This document shows positions 19,423 through 28,844 of a stretch of DNA of 64,000 bases, in pieces. Numbering within the stretch: position 1 is the stretch's first letter; the number at the start of each line of letters is the position of its first letter. The notes under the pieces were generated by a model. It was given only the letters and a program-made list of their open reading frames with translations. It was not told where the DNA came from and ran no database searches. Made by a program: the position numbers and the translations under genes. Source of the stretch: JALOLG01 sp963722415 (GTDB lineage Bacteria > Actinomycetota > Acidimicrobiia > Acidimicrobiales > Ilumatobacteraceae); NCBI GenBank assembly GCA_963722415.1, contig CAVRNI010000054.1:1-64000 (forward strand), in the 5' to 3' direction.

Positions 19423-20298
19423 ATGTCACGCGTTGCATTCCTCGGGTTGGGAGTCATGGGTGGTCCGATGGCCGGTCATCTCGCCAAGGCCGGCCACGAC
19501 GTCACCGTCTACAACCGAACGGCAGGCAAGGCGCTGGCGTGGGTCGCTGCAGCACGGGCATCGAGCCGCGCCCACGCCGGCCGAGGCGGCCGAGGGCGCC
19601 GAGTTCGTGATGGTGTGCGTCGGCAACGATGCCGACGTGCGTTCGGTCGTGTACGGCGACAACGGAGCGCTCGACGCGATGGAGGCCGGTTCGGTGCTCG
19701 TCGACCACACCACCGCGTCGGCCGACGCTCGCCCGCGAGCTGTCGGCGGCCGCTGCCGAACGGCGATGTCGGGTTCGTCGACGCCCCCGTCTCGGGTGGC
19801 CAGGCCGGGGCGGAGAACGGCGCGCTCACGGTGATGTGCGGCTGCGACGACGAGTCCGTCTTCGAGTCGGCCCGCGCCGTGATCACGGCGTACGCCAAGG
19901 CGTGCGAGCGGCTCGGCCCGGCGGGTGCCGGACAGCTCACGAAGATGGTGAACCAGATCTGCATCGCCGGCATCGTGCAGGGCTTGTCGGAGGCCGTGAA
20001 CTTCGCCCAGCGCGCCGGCCTCGACGTCGATCAGGTCGTCGACGTGCTCGGCAAGGGCGCCGCCCAGAGCTGGCAGATGGACAACCGGGCGCGCACGATG
20101 GCGCGCGGCGAGTTCGAGTTCGGGTTCGCCGTCGAATGGATGCGCAAGGACCTCGGCATCTGTCTCGACGAGGCCCACCGCAACGGCGCCCGGCTCCCGG
20201 CCACCGCGCTCGTCGACCAGTTCTACGCCCACGTCGTCGAACGCGGCGGCCGCCGTTGGGACACGAGCAGCCTCGTGCACCTGTTGCAGAACCCGTAG
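19423..20298 (+). CDS. NAD(P)-dependent beta-hydroxyacid dehydrogenase (3-hydroxyisobutyrate dehydrogenase-like), frameshifted
   Basis: Repaired length 290 residues, typical. The N-terminal Rossmann motif reads VAFLGLGVMGGPMAGHLAKAG with VTVYNRTAGK. The substrate motif is DAPVSGGQAGAENG. The catalytic lysine lies in GQLTKMVNQI. The C-terminal helical domain carries MRKDLGICLDEA. Three +1 errors (near 19548, 19728 and 19760) displace the stretch from about residue 42 to 113. The family oxidises 3-hydroxyisobutyrate, tartronate semialdehyde and similar acids; the specific substrate cannot be read. It stands alone, diverging from the nuclease-fold gene over 102 bases. Confidence 0.8.
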   Translation: MSRVAFLGLGVMGGPMAGHLAKAGHDVTVYNRTAGKALAWVAAARASSRAHAGRGGRGRRVRDGVRRQRCRRAFGRVRRQRSARRDGGRFGARRPHHRVGRRSPASCRRPLPNGDVGFVDAPVSGGQAGAENGALTVMCGCDDESVFESARAVITAYAKACERLGPAGAGQLTKMVNQICIAGIVQGLSEAVNFAQRAGLDVDQVVDVLGKGAAQSWQMDNRARTMARGEFEFGFAVEWMRKDLGICLDEAHRNGARLPATALVDQFYAHVVERGGRRWDTSSLVHLLQNP

Positions 20299-20317
20299 TC
20301 CTGCCCGTTCGTTCGCC

Positions 20318-20360
20318 TGTGTCGAGATGTTCCGCGTGGGACGCGGAGGATCTCGACACA
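20318..20360. terminator. Bidirectional hairpin terminator
   Basis: A 20-base inverted repeat (arms TGTGTCGAGATGTTCCGCGT and ACGCGGAGGATCTCGACACA) with a 3-base loop and one 2-base mismatch. It sits exactly between two convergent gene ends (20298 and 20376). No T tract follows, as is common in GC-rich actinobacteria. Confidence 0.6.
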
Positions 20361-20375
20361 AGCGTCGAGATGGCG

Positions 20376-21611
20376 CTAGCTGACGTCGAGCTCGAGCCGC
20401 TCGACGCCGCGGATCGTCACCCGGTCGCGCCACGTCGGCTCACCGACGAGCTCGAGCGACGGGAAGCGGCGGATCAGCGACGTGATCGCGATCGATGCCT
20501 CGAGCCGCGCCAGCGATGCGCCGAGGCAGTAGTGGATGCCGGCTCCGAACGCGAGGTGGCGGTTGGCGTTGGGGCGCTCGAGGTGAAGCGTGTGCGGGTC
20601 GTCGAAGACCGCCGGATCGTGGTTGGCGGCGCCGAGCACGGTGAGCACCGACTCGCCCGGCAACACGTCGACACGGTCGTCTGCGTCGCCTCCGGCGCCG
20701 GCGTAGCTCACCGGCACCATCGCCATACGCACGGTGTGCTGCACCGGTCCGTCGTAGCGCAGGAGCTCGTCGACCGCCCGGTCGTCGATGGTCGGGTCGT
20801 CGCGCCACAGCGCGAGCTGGTCGCGATGTCGCAACAAGGCGAGCACGCCGTTGCCGATCAGGTTGACGGTGGTCTCGTGGCCGGCGACGTACAGCAGCAC
20901 GACGAACGAGATCAGCTCGGCGGGGGAGAGCCGTTCGCCGGCCTCCTCGACCGCGAGCAACGCCGAGAGCAGATCGTCGCCGGGGCTCGATCGGCGCTGG
21001 TCGATGGTCGTCATGAGGTAGGGGATCAACTGCGCCAGCGCGGCCTCGGCGGTGTCCATGTCGTCGAGCGTGGCCGTCGGTTCCAGCGAGGCCGTGATGG
21101 CCTGGCTCCAGTCGCGCAGCTCGTCGGCCCGTTCGATCGGCATGTCGAGCAGCTCGGAGATCACCCGGAACGGCACGGGGAAGGCGAGCTCGTCGATCAA
21201 CTCCATCGACCCTCGTTCGGCCGCGCGGTCGAGCACGGCGTCGACCATCGACTGGATGCTCGGTCGCAGCCGCTCGATCGCCGTCGGCGTGAACGCCTGG
21301 CTCACGAGGCGACGCAGCCGGGTGTGGTCGGGCGGATCGAGGTTGAGGATCGTCTTGGCCCCACGCGCCCGGCGGTCGCGCCGGCGCCTGGTCACCGGGT
21401 CGTCGCGCTCGAGTGCGTTGGCCTCGACGTCGCGGCTGAAGTCGTTGCTGCGCAGCGTGCGTCCCACGTCGTCGTAGCGGGTGATCACCACCGCGCCCCA
21501 CGGCAGCCGGTACGCCGGCGCCTCGGCGCGGAGCCGGTCGTAGAAGGGGTGCGGATCGCGGCGGAACGCCGGATCGGTCGGATCCCAGACCGGGGATCCG
21601 AGGGTGCTCAC
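20376..21611 (-). CDS. Cytochrome P450
   Basis: Intact, 411 residues, a soluble bacterial class P450 monooxygenase. Seen: N-terminal WDPTDPAFRRDPHPFYDRLR, DPPDHTRLRRLVSQAFTP, I-helix oxygen-binding motif LYVAGHETTVNLIGNG, K-helix ExxR-type region VDELLRYDGPVQHTVR (ELLR), and the haem loop HLAFGAGIHYCLGASLARLE with the axial cysteine. The start GTG 21611 overlaps the stop of the SDR gene by 4 bases (GTGA), showing translational coupling in the LLM-SDR-P450 operon. Redox partners are not encoded nearby. The family resembles CYPs acting on terpenes, steroids or fatty acids; the substrate is unknown. Confidence 0.9.
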   Translation of the reverse strand: MSTLGSPVWDPTDPAFRRDPHPFYDRLRAEAPAYRLPWGAVVITRYDDVGRTLRSNDFSRDVEANALERDDPVTRRRRDRRARGAKTILNLDPPDHTRLRRLVSQAFTPTAIERLRPSIQSMVDAVLDRAAERGSMELIDELAFPVPFRVISELLDMPIERADELRDWSQAITASLEPTATLDDMDTAEAALAQLIPYLMTTIDQRRSSPGDDLLSALLAVEEAGERLSPAELISFVVLLYVAGHETTVNLIGNGVLALLRHRDQLALWRDDPTIDDRAVDELLRYDGPVQHTVRMAMVPVSYAGAGGDADDRVDVLPGESVLTVLGAANHDPAVFDDPHTLHLERPNANRHLAFGAGIHYCLGASLARLEASIAITSLIRRFPSLELVGEPTWRDRVTIRGVERLELDVS

Positions 21612-22420
21612 GTCGCGGCCTCGGCGACGGGGAGCGCCGGGTTCCATTCGTACGGTGCGACGTCGACGCCTGGCCAGATCACCCATTGCGCGCCGTTGAC
21701 CCGCTCGCGCAGCGCCCGCAGCACCGCATCGCCGACGTGCTCGGGCGTCATGATCTCGAGGCCCAGCTCGCCGATCCGCAGCTTCAGGTCCGGCGTCAGG
21801 ATGTTGGTGTCGGTGAAGCCCGGGCAGATCGCGCTGATGCGGACGTCGTGACCGGGGCGCATGTCGAGCGCGCCCGCCATCGAGCGCACGAAGCCGACGA
21901 CGGCGTGCTTGGTCAGGCCGTACACCGGGTCGAACGCGATCGGGCCGAGCCCGGCCATCGAGGCCGTGACGACGATGTCGGCGCGGCGGCCGTCCATCAT
22001 CGTGGGAAGCAGCGCTCGCGTCCCGAACACGACACCGTCGACGTTGACCGACATGATGCGTCGATACGCCGCATCTGGCATGGCGACGATCGGGAACGAT
22101 TCGAGGTCGAATCCTTGCGGCTGTCCCGGCTCGTTGCCGGAGTTGGTGGAGACGCCCGCGTTGAGGAAGGCGATGTCGAACGGGCCGCTCGTCGCGACCA
22201 CCCGGTCCCACGCGGCGGGATCGGCGACGTCGAGCGGTACGAACTCGACGCCGAGCTCGACGGCCAGGGAACGGCCGCCGTCTTCGTCGATGTCGCCGAC
22301 GACCACGTTGGCGCCGTGCTCGACGAGACGACGAGCCGTTCCCTTCCCGATGCCGCTCGCGCCACCCGTCACCAGCGCCCGCCGGCCGTCGAGGTCCCCG
22401 CGATCCATGTGTTGCGTCAT
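21608..22420 (-). CDS. Short-chain dehydrogenase/reductase
   Basis: Intact, 270 residues, classical SDR. Seen: cofactor motif TGGASGIGKG, acidic residue after the second strand (VVVGDIDED, favouring NAD), NAG motif FLNAGVSTN, catalytic Ser region VVTASMAGLG, and YGLTKHAV holding the YxxxK active site. The C-terminus reads WVIWPGVDVAPYEWNPAL. The start ATG 22420 has GGAGAACGAC upstream and overlaps the stop of the LLM gene (ATGA); its own stop overlaps the P450 start. A linked alcohol/ketone oxidation with the P450 product is a reasonable inference. Confidence 0.88.
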   Translation of the reverse strand: MTQHMDRGDLDGRRALVTGGASGIGKGTARRLVEHGANVVVGDIDEDGGRSLAVELGVEFVPLDVADPAAWDRVVATSGPFDIAFLNAGVSTNSGNEPGQPQGFDLESFPIVAMPDAAYRRIMSVNVDGVVFGTRALLPTMMDGRRADIVVTASMAGLGPIAFDPVYGLTKHAVVGFVRSMAGALDMRPGHDVRISAICPGFTDTNILTPDLKLRIGELGLEIMTPEHVGDAVLRALRERVNGAQWVIWPGVDVAPYEWNPALPVAEAAT

Positions 22421-23814
22421 GTCGTTCTCCGGTCCGTCCAGTCCGTGTCCCGCCCGCCGGTGATCCCTGCGGTCGGGTCGAGGCGGCCAGCGGCCCGATC
22501 GTCGGCGAAGCGATCGAGGACCTGGCGCAGCTCGTCGGAGTCGGTGGCATCGGCCCATTGGCGGGGCAACGCCGGGAACTCGTACCCGTCGATGTCGCGA
22601 TGTTCGACCGCCGCCTCCCGGCGGGCGAGGGCGGCATCGATCATCGGCTGCAGGCGCTGCTGCTTGGCGGCGCGGGCCGCCTCGTCGCGGTCGGCGAACT
22701 CGGGCAGCACCTCGCGGCCGAACAGCTCGATCGACTCCATGATGTGCTCGTGCTCGTTGCGCCCCGCCTGGAGCACGAAGATCACCTGGTCGACGCCGGC
22801 CTCCTCGTAGCGGCGCAGGTACTCGCGGGTCTGCTCGGGCGTGCCGATGCAACCCCGCAGACCGGTGGTGTCGCCGGCCGCGACCTTGGCGCCGAGTCGT
22901 TCCTCCTTCACGGCCCGGGCGACCGCCTCCGGATCGAAGCCTTGTGCGCCACGGCGCTGCTCGTACTCGGCCCACACGTTCGTGACGCCGGGCCGGTGGG
23001 TGCCGAACACGTAGAAGTGGCCGAGGCTGTACCCGAAGAAGTTGGCGCCCTCGGCGCCGCGGCGGATCGCCTCGTCCTCGTCGTGGTGGAGCATCATCGG
23101 CGACACACAGGCCACCTGCGGGTTGACCGCGAGACCGACCGGCACGCACTTCTCGTCGAGCGTCTGCTCGTACTCGTGCACCCACGTGCGCGCTTCTTCG
23201 GGGTCGATGAACGCGAACGTCAGCGCGCCGATGCCCTTCTCGGCGGCGAGGCGGATCGTCTCGCGCCGGCTGCACGCCACCCACAGCGGCGGGTGCGGTT
23301 TCTGGACCGGTTTGGGCACGACGTTGCGCGGCGGCATCTGCACGAACTCACCGTCGACGCCGGTGAACGGCGTCTCGACCATGCAGCGGATCGTGGTCTC
23401 GAGGCCCTCGAGCCAGGCGTCGCGCTTGCGCAGCGGATCGATCTTGAAGCCGGCGAGCTCGGCCTCGCTCGACGACTCGCCGCTGCCGAACTCGACGCGG
23501 CCGTTGGAGACGAGGTCGAGCATCGCCACCCGCTCGGCCGTGCGCGCCGGGTGGTTGAACTGCGGAGCGGTGAGGATGATGCCGTGGCCGAGGCGGATCT
23601 GGGTCGTGCGTTGACTGCACGCGGCGAGGAACACCTCCGGCGCCGACGAGTGGCTGTACTCCTCGAGGAAGTGGTGCTCGACCTCCCACACGTACTGGAT
23701 GCCGAGCCGGTCGGCGAGCTCGACCTGGACGAGTGCGTCCTGGATGAGCGTCTGCTCGCTCGTGGCGTCCCACGGCCGGCCCATCTGGTGCTCGTAGAAG
23801 ATGCCGAACTGCAC
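22417..23814 (-). CDS. LLM-class (luciferase-like) flavin/F420-dependent oxidoreductase
   Basis: Intact, about 465 residues, a TIM-barrel luciferase-like monooxygenase. Seen: N-terminal VQFGIFYEHQMGRPW, YVWEVEHHFLEEYSHS, ILTAPQFNHPARTAERVAMLDL, SNGRVEFGSGESSSEAELAGF, and PPLWVACSRRETIRLAAEKG. It has about 60 more C-terminal residues than many family members. GTG 23814 is chosen because it gives the normal family N-terminus; the open frame extends about 19 codons further without family resemblance. It leads the LLM-SDR-P450 operon with 4-base overlaps. The cofactor (FMN with F420 or NADH) and substrate are not decidable. Confidence 0.8.
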   Translation of the reverse strand: MQFGIFYEHQMGRPWDATSEQTLIQDALVQVELADRLGIQYVWEVEHHFLEEYSHSSAPEVFLAACSQRTTQIRLGHGIILTAPQFNHPARTAERVAMLDLVSNGRVEFGSGESSSEAELAGFKIDPLRKRDAWLEGLETTIRCMVETPFTGVDGEFVQMPPRNVVPKPVQKPHPPLWVACSRRETIRLAAEKGIGALTFAFIDPEEARTWVHEYEQTLDEKCVPVGLAVNPQVACVSPMMLHHDEDEAIRRGAEGANFFGYSLGHFYVFGTHRPGVTNVWAEYEQRRGAQGFDPEAVARAVKEERLGAKVAAGDTTGLRGCIGTPEQTREYLRRYEEAGVDQVIFVLQAGRNEHEHIMESIELFGREVLPEFADRDEAARAAKQQRLQPMIDAALARREAAVEHRDIDGYEFPALPRQWADATDSDELRQVLDRFADDRAAGRLDPTAGITGGRDTDWTDRRTT

Positions 23815-23872
23815 GACAAGATGTAAACACCCTCGTCTACGTGCTGCCTCATCGCGTACCCGATCAGCCAAC

Positions 23873-23930
23873 CCCCGGTTCTGTCTGCTTCAGATCGCGC
23901 ATGGCGTCATCTGAAGCAGACAGTTCGGGG
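23873..23930. repeat. Dispersed palindrome family 1, copy B
   Basis: Arms CCCCGGTTCTGTCTGCTTC-AGAT (23873-23895) and their near complement (23909-23930), 13-base loop. It lies in the 133-base gap between the aminotransferase stop (23948) and the LLM start (23814), both on the minus strand. The rest of the gap shows nothing clear. Confidence 0.85.
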
Positions 23931-23947
23931 AATTTCGGCGGGGTTCG

Positions 23948-25167
23948 TCAGGCGCAGGCGGTGGCGAGGGTGTCGACGATGCGGTCGACCTGGGCGTCGG
24001 TCGTGACGAAGGGCGGGCAGAACGTGCACGTGTCGGCGCCGATCGCGCGCGTGATCACGCCGAGCTCGAGCATCCGGTCGCGGACCTTCATCGCGTCCTG
24101 GTCGGGACGCAGCCCGGCCGCCCACACGGCTCCGTCGCCACGGGCGTGGTCGATCACGCCGTCGGCGGCCAGCGCCGAGAGCCCGTCGCCGAGTCGTGCG
24201 CCGACCCGCTTGGCCCCGTCGATCAGTCCCTCGCGCTCGATGATGTCGAGGTTGACGACGCCGGCGGCGCACGCCGACGTGTGCCCGGAGTACGTGTAGC
24301 CGTGACGAAGGAGGAACGCCGGGTCCGACTCGAGCGCCTGGCGCACGGCGGCGCCGACGAACACGCCGCCGAGTGGCTGGTACCCCGACGTCACGGCCTT
24401 GGCGAACGTCGTGAGGTCGGGCGTGACGCCGTAGCGATGAGCTGCGAACCAGGTACCGAGACGTCCGAACCCGGTGATCACCTCGTCGAAGATCAGCAAC
24501 GCACCGTGCTGATCGCACAACCGGCGGACGTCGGCGAGGTAGCCCTCGGTCGGTGGGAACACCCCGCCGGCACCCTGCACCGGCTCGGTGAGCACGGCCG
24601 CGACCTCGTGGCCACGTTCGGTCATCAGCACCGACAGCGCCTCCACGTCGTCGCCCGGGACCTGCAACACGTCGCCGACGAGCGGTCCCCAGCCCTCCCG
24701 GTTCGGCGCGATGCCCTGCGCGCTCGTACCGCCGAAGTTGGTGCCGTGGTAGCCGCGGGCGCGGGAGATGATCAGCGTGCGCTCAGGGTGACCGGCCATG
24801 ACGTGGGCGAGGCGGGCCAGCTTCATGGCGGTGTCGACGGCTTCCGAACCGGACCCGCAGAAGAAGACCCGGGCGTCGGGGATCGCGGTCAGCGTCACGA
24901 GCTTCTCGGCGAGCCGGTCGGCCGGCTCGTTGGTGAACGGATCGAAGCACGAGTAGGCCTCGATGGTCCCGATCTGGTTCGCGACCGCGTCGGCGATCTC
25001 ACGCCGGCCGTGCCCGACCGCGCAGTACCACAGGCTCGCCATCGCGTCGACGTACTCGTTGCCGTCGGTGTCCCACAGCACGGCTCCCTCGCCCCCGCGA
25101 TCGAGATGAACTGCTGGCGCGTCGGCTTGGTGAACGGATGGAGGAAGGGCGGCAGCGTCGACGTCAT
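23948..25167 (-). CDS. Class III (omega) PLP-dependent aminotransferase, frameshifted
   Basis: About 406 residues. Transfers an amino group from an omega-amine or beta/gamma-amino acid to a keto acid. Seen: GNEYVDAMASLWYCAVGHG, the PLP phosphate-binding FFCGSGSEAVDTAMKLAR, RGYHGTNFGG, LIFDEVITGFGRLG (PLP-ring Asp), and the Schiff-base lysine in TTFAKAVTSGYQPLGG. One indel near 25100 joins the N-terminus (MTSTLPPFLHPFTKPTRQQF) to the rest. The start ATG 25167 is supported by a TACGGT box 9 bases upstream. The YCAVGHG and GYQPLGG motifs resemble pyruvate-coupled omega-transaminases. The substrate is not identified. Confidence 0.85.
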
Positions 25168-25176
25168 ATCCCGCCG

Positions 25177-25182
25177 ACCGTA
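25177..25182 (-). promoter_or_regulatory. -10 box (TACGGT) for the aminotransferase
   Basis: On the minus strand TACGGT ends 9 bases before ATG 25167, a leaderless arrangement. Palindrome copy C lies just upstream, in the divergent promoter region shared with the deacetylase gene. Confidence 0.45.
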
Positions 25183-25207
25183 CTCCTCGCCGTCTCGTCC
25201 CCTCGCT

Positions 25208-25263
25208 CCGACCTGTCTGCTTCAGAATGCAGTCCCGGGCCATCTGAAGCAGACAGAACGGGG
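25208..25263. repeat. Dispersed palindrome family 1, copy C
   Basis: Left arm CCGACCTGTCTGCTTCAGA (25208-25226), right arm ATCTGAAGCAGACAGAAC-GGGG (25242-25263). It lies between divergent genes (starts 25167 and 25285), so it cannot be a terminator for either. This argues for a mobile or protein-binding element. Confidence 0.85.
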
Positions 25264-25284
25264 TTGATCTGGCAGGCTCATGGG

Positions 25285-26296
<1,012 letters not shown>

Positions 26297-26298
26297 TC

Positions 26299-26667
26299 AT
26301 GCCGAAGCCGACCATCACGGTGCCCGAGGGCGATCCGCCCACCAGTCTCGAGATCGTCGACGACGTCGTCGGCGACGGCGCGGAGGCGAGCGCGGGGCAG
26401 ACGGTCAGCGTGCACTACGTCGGTGTCGCCTGGTCGACCGGTTCGCAGTTCGACGCGTCGTGGGACCGCATGGAGCCGTTCCGCTTCGGGCTCGGGGCTG
26501 GTCAGGTGATCCAGGGTTGGGACCAGGGCGTCGCCGGGATGCGCGTCGGTGGGCGCCGCACGCTCACGATCCCGCCGGAGCTCGGCTACGGGAGCCGGGG
26601 CGCGGGCGGCGCGATCGCCCCGAACGAGACGCTGATCTTCGTTGTCGACTTGCTCGACGTGGAGTGA
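26299..26667 (+). CDS. FKBP-type peptidyl-prolyl cis-trans isomerase
   Basis: Intact, 122 residues, a single FKBP domain and no signal peptide, so cytoplasmic. Seen: VSVHYVGVAWSTGSQFDASWDR, PFRFGLGAGQVIQGWDQGV (conserved VIQGWD), GMRVGGRRTLTIPPELGYGSRG and IAPNETLIFVVDLLDV. The drug-binding aromatic residues are present in the expected places. The final 24 bases are directly repeated right after the stop. Confidence 0.92.
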   Translation: MPKPTITVPEGDPPTSLEIVDDVVGDGAEASAGQTVSVHYVGVAWSTGSQFDASWDRMEPFRFGLGAGQVIQGWDQGVAGMRVGGRRTLTIPPELGYGSRGAGGAIAPNETLIFVVDLLDVE

Positions 26668-26692
26668 ACTCGACTTGCTCGACGTGGAGTGA
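26644..26692 (+). repeat. 24-base tandem duplication of the FKBP gene end
   Basis: The sequence TCGACTTGCTCGACGTGGAG-TGA at the end of the FKBP gene is repeated immediately after the stop, with a 25-base period. The second copy fills the whole gap to the convergent TauE gene. Confidence 0.85.
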
Positions 26693-26693
26693 C

Positions 26694-27453
26694 TCACGGG
26701 CAGCAACAGCTTGACGGCGCCGGCCGCCGACAGCGCGAGCACGATGCCGAGGAACAGCTGTTGGGGAAGGTGGGGGAACAGCCGTCGTCCGCCATAGGCG
26801 CCGAGCACCACCATCGGGACCAGCGCGAGGTCGTACAGCAGGCTCTCGCGGGTGAAGAACGGGCCGCCGGCCGACCACCTGCCGAGGGCGACGTAGATCG
26901 GCACCTTGGTCATGTTGACGACGAAGTAGAACCAGGCCGACGTCCCGATCATCTCGTGCTTGTCGAGCCCGAGTCGCAGGAGGTACGTGTTCATGATCGG
27001 ACCGGCGGTGTTCGACACGAACGTCGTGAAGCCGCCGGCGGTTCCGTACACGGCCGTGGCGCCGACGGTCGGCTCGGCGGCGGCGGTTCGGCGGACCGAC
27101 CGGACGACCTGGATCGCGACCATCAACAGCACGATCACCCCGATCGTCACGTCCAGCGGGCGCGTGGCGGTGCCGACCGCGACGAAGAACACGGCGCCGA
27201 GCGCGAAACCCACCGCGACGGGAGTGAAGAGCGGGCGGAGCAGGTCCCAGCGCGCGTCCTGGCGGTACCACGCCACCGCGAACAGGTCGGCGGCGAGCAG
27301 GATCGGGAGTGCCGTACCGGCGATCGCGCGTCCGTGGACAACCGTCGCCAGCAGGGGTGTGGCGATGATCGCCGCACCGGGCAACGCGGTCTTCGACAGC
27401 CCGACGAGGAATGCCGCGACGGCACCGACCGCCAACCCGGTGATCGTGAACAC
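26694..27453 (-). CDS. TauE/SafE-family sulfite/organosulfonate exporter, indel at the stop
   Basis: About 252 residues with 7-8 membrane helices (e.g. ITGLAVGAVAAFLVGLSKTA, AVGFALGAVFFVAVGT, IGVIVLLMVAIQVV, LALVPMVVLGAYGG, LGIVLALSAAGAVKLLLP). The family exports sulfite, sulfoacetate or similar anions. GLSKTALPGA and GFTTFVSNTAGPIMNTYLL are family-typical repeats. The natural end is LLLP then a stop at 26694; one extra C in the CCC just before it lets the frame run on through the antisense of FKBP. The GTG start 27453 has TACGGT 6 bases upstream. Confidence 0.8.
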
Positions 27454-27459
27454 GGCGGC

Positions 27460-27465
27460 ACCGTA
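27460..27465 (-). promoter_or_regulatory. -10 box (TACGGT) for the TauE-type exporter
   Basis: Minus-strand TACGGT ending 6 bases before the GTG at 27453. It is one of two symmetrically placed TACGGT boxes flanking the palindrome at 27477-27511. Confidence 0.45.
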
Positions 27466-27476
27466 GACGGATCGCG

Positions 27477-27511
27477 TGAAGTTTCGGCGTTCCCACGACG
27501 CCGAAACTTCA
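27477..27511. promoter_or_regulatory. Perfect 14-bp inverted repeat, probable operator
   Basis: TGAAGTTTCGGCGT, a 7-base loop, then ACGCCGAAACTTCA. It lies midway between two divergent TACGGT -10 boxes, 11 bases from the left one and 12 from the right. A dimeric repressor there would cover both -35 regions and control the exporter and the DUF1330 gene together. Confidence 0.5.
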
Positions 27512-27523
27512 TGAGTCCGCAGT

Positions 27524-27529
27524 TACGGT
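27524..27529 (+). promoter_or_regulatory. -10 box (TACGGT) for the DUF1330 gene
   Basis: TACGGT ending 6 bases before ATG 27536, identical to the box of the divergent exporter gene. Confidence 0.45.
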
Positions 27530-27535
27530 GCCCGG

Positions 27536-27823
27536 ATGGCCGCCTACTTCATCGTCAACGCTCGCATCACCGACCCGGAGGGGCTGGCGCGTTACCGGGC
27601 TGCCGTCCAGCCATCGTTCAAGGGCCGCGAGGTGAAGGTCCTCGTCTCGACGGACGACGCCACGACGATCGAGGGCACGCCGGCGGGCGAGCGGGCAGTC
27701 GTGCTCGAGTTCCCCGACCGGGCCGCGGCCCTCGACTGGTACCACTCCGACGTCTATCAGGAGGTCATCGGCATGCGGCTGGCCGCGACCGAGGGATTCG
27801 CAATACTTGTCGACGGTCGCTGA
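27536..27823 (+). CDS. DUF1330 family protein
   Basis: Intact, 95 residues, a small ferredoxin-like alpha/beta dimeric barrel. Seen: YFIVNARITDPEGLARYRAAV, the VVLEFPDRAAALDWYHSDVYQ core typical of DUF1330, and the end ILVDGR. Function is unknown in the family. It shares a probable operator with the divergent TauE-type exporter. The last codons and stop are directly duplicated downstream (27833-27853), where they overlap the end of the convergent aldo/keto reductase gene. Confidence 0.85.
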   Translation: MAAYFIVNARITDPEGLARYRAAVQPSFKGREVKVLVSTDDATTIEGTPAGERAVVLEFPDRAAALDWYHSDVYQEVIGMRLAATEGFAILVDGR

Positions 27824-27853
27824 TCGCTCAGTTCGACGGTCGCTGATCGCTCA
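27810..27853. repeat. 21-base tandem duplication across convergent gene ends
   Basis: TCGACGGTCGCTGATCGCTC-A occurs at 27810-27830 and again at 27833-27853 (23-base period). The first copy holds the DUF1330 stop and the TGA of the convergent aldo/keto reductase; the second encodes the reductase C-terminus. Confidence 0.85.
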
Positions 27854-28806
27854 CGAGCGCCAGGGCTCGTATCGCCGCCAGTTGTTCGTCGCTGAGCGAT
27901 TCGTACACCGCGTACGACGCCACGTTCTCGCGCAGTTGCTCCGGTGAGGTGGCGCCGAACAGCGCGCTCGGTGAGGTTCGGATGGCCGAGCGCGTAGCAG
28001 AACGCGAGTTGCGACGTCGTGACTCCCCATTCCCGCGCCAGCTCGGCGAGGGCGACGGCGACCCGCTTGCCGGCGCCGTACGGCGGAGCGTCGTCATCGC
28101 TCGCCCGACCGGCCGCGTCGCCGATGTACTTGCCGGTCAGCGTGCCGCCGGCGAGCACGTACGAGGCGACGAGGCCGACACCTCGGTTCGCCATCAGCTC
28201 GACGATCGCCGGATCGTCTGCGCTCTCGTGCTGCACGAGGCTGCAGGCCAGCTGGTTCGCAACCGGAGGCGGCGCGCCGAGCTCGGACGCGATGTCGAGC
28301 GCCTCGCCGAGTTGCGGCGCCGACCACATCGCCACCGCCCACTGGCGCGCCATGCCCGACGCGATGAGCCCGGCGGTCGACTCGACGACCTCCCGCACCG
28401 TGACACTTCTGGGATCGTGGCGGGCGGCGGCGTGGCGTAGATCAGGTCGATGTGGTCGAGCCCCATCCGCTCGAGGGATGCACCGAGCTCGTCGGCCGCT
28501 GACTGCTCCGGCCAGAACTCCCACCAGAGCTTGTTGGCGACGACGACCTCGTCGCGCACCCACCCGCTGGCGCGGAACAGCTCTCCGAACACGACTTCGG
28601 AGTAGCCGCTCGGAATCGGCGCCGTCGCCGGTCTCGTCGTTGTACCGGGCATCGTCGAGGAAGTTGATGCCCTCCTCGCGCGCCGCGCGCATCACCGCTT
28701 CACCCTGCTCGCGGGAGATCCGTTCGAACGTCCGCCACGAGCCGAGTGACATCACCGACACGGGGATCCCTGACGATCCGAGGGGACGCAGTGGAAGCGA
28801 TGCCAT
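27828..28806 (-). CDS. Aldo/keto reductase, frameshifted
   Basis: About 325 residues, an NADPH-dependent TIM-barrel oxidoreductase. Seen: PLRPLGSSGIPVSVMSLGSW, INFLDDARYNDETG (Asp-Tyr catalytic pair), VVVANKLWWEFWPEQ (catalytic Lys), MGLDHIDLIYATPP, and the C-terminal NADPH region with LFGATSPEQLRENVAS. The Tyr is present, but the usual HxD-type His position reads differently because of nearby indels (near 28415, 28620 and 27960). Start ATG 28806 is supported by TAACGT 8 bases upstream. It resembles the voltage-channel beta-subunit-like/YghZ branch. Substrate unknown. Confidence 0.8.
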
Positions 28807-28814
28807 TCGGATCC

Positions 28815-28820
28815 ACGTTA
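28815..28820 (-). promoter_or_regulatory. -10 box (TAACGT) for the aldo/keto reductase
   Basis: Minus-strand TAACGT ending 8 bases before ATG 28806. A divergent TACCGT box for the next gene lies only 10 bases away, so the two promoters are nearly back to back. Confidence 0.45.
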
Positions 28821-28830
28821 CGTCGAGCAC

Positions 28831-28836
28831 TACCGT
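28831..28836 (+). promoter_or_regulatory. -10 box (TACCGT) for the LLM oxidoreductase
   Basis: TACCGT ending 8 bases before ATG 28845, consistent with a leaderless transcript and fixing the start at 28845 rather than an upstream ATG. Confidence 0.45.
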
Positions 28837-28844
28837 CGGCGCCG

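Noticed and set aside
19629..21851. A plus-strand open frame of 740 codons across the P450 gene
   Set aside because: The antisense strand holds an intact P450 and SDR with all motifs. The plus-strand product is low-complexity Arg/Val/Glu-rich.
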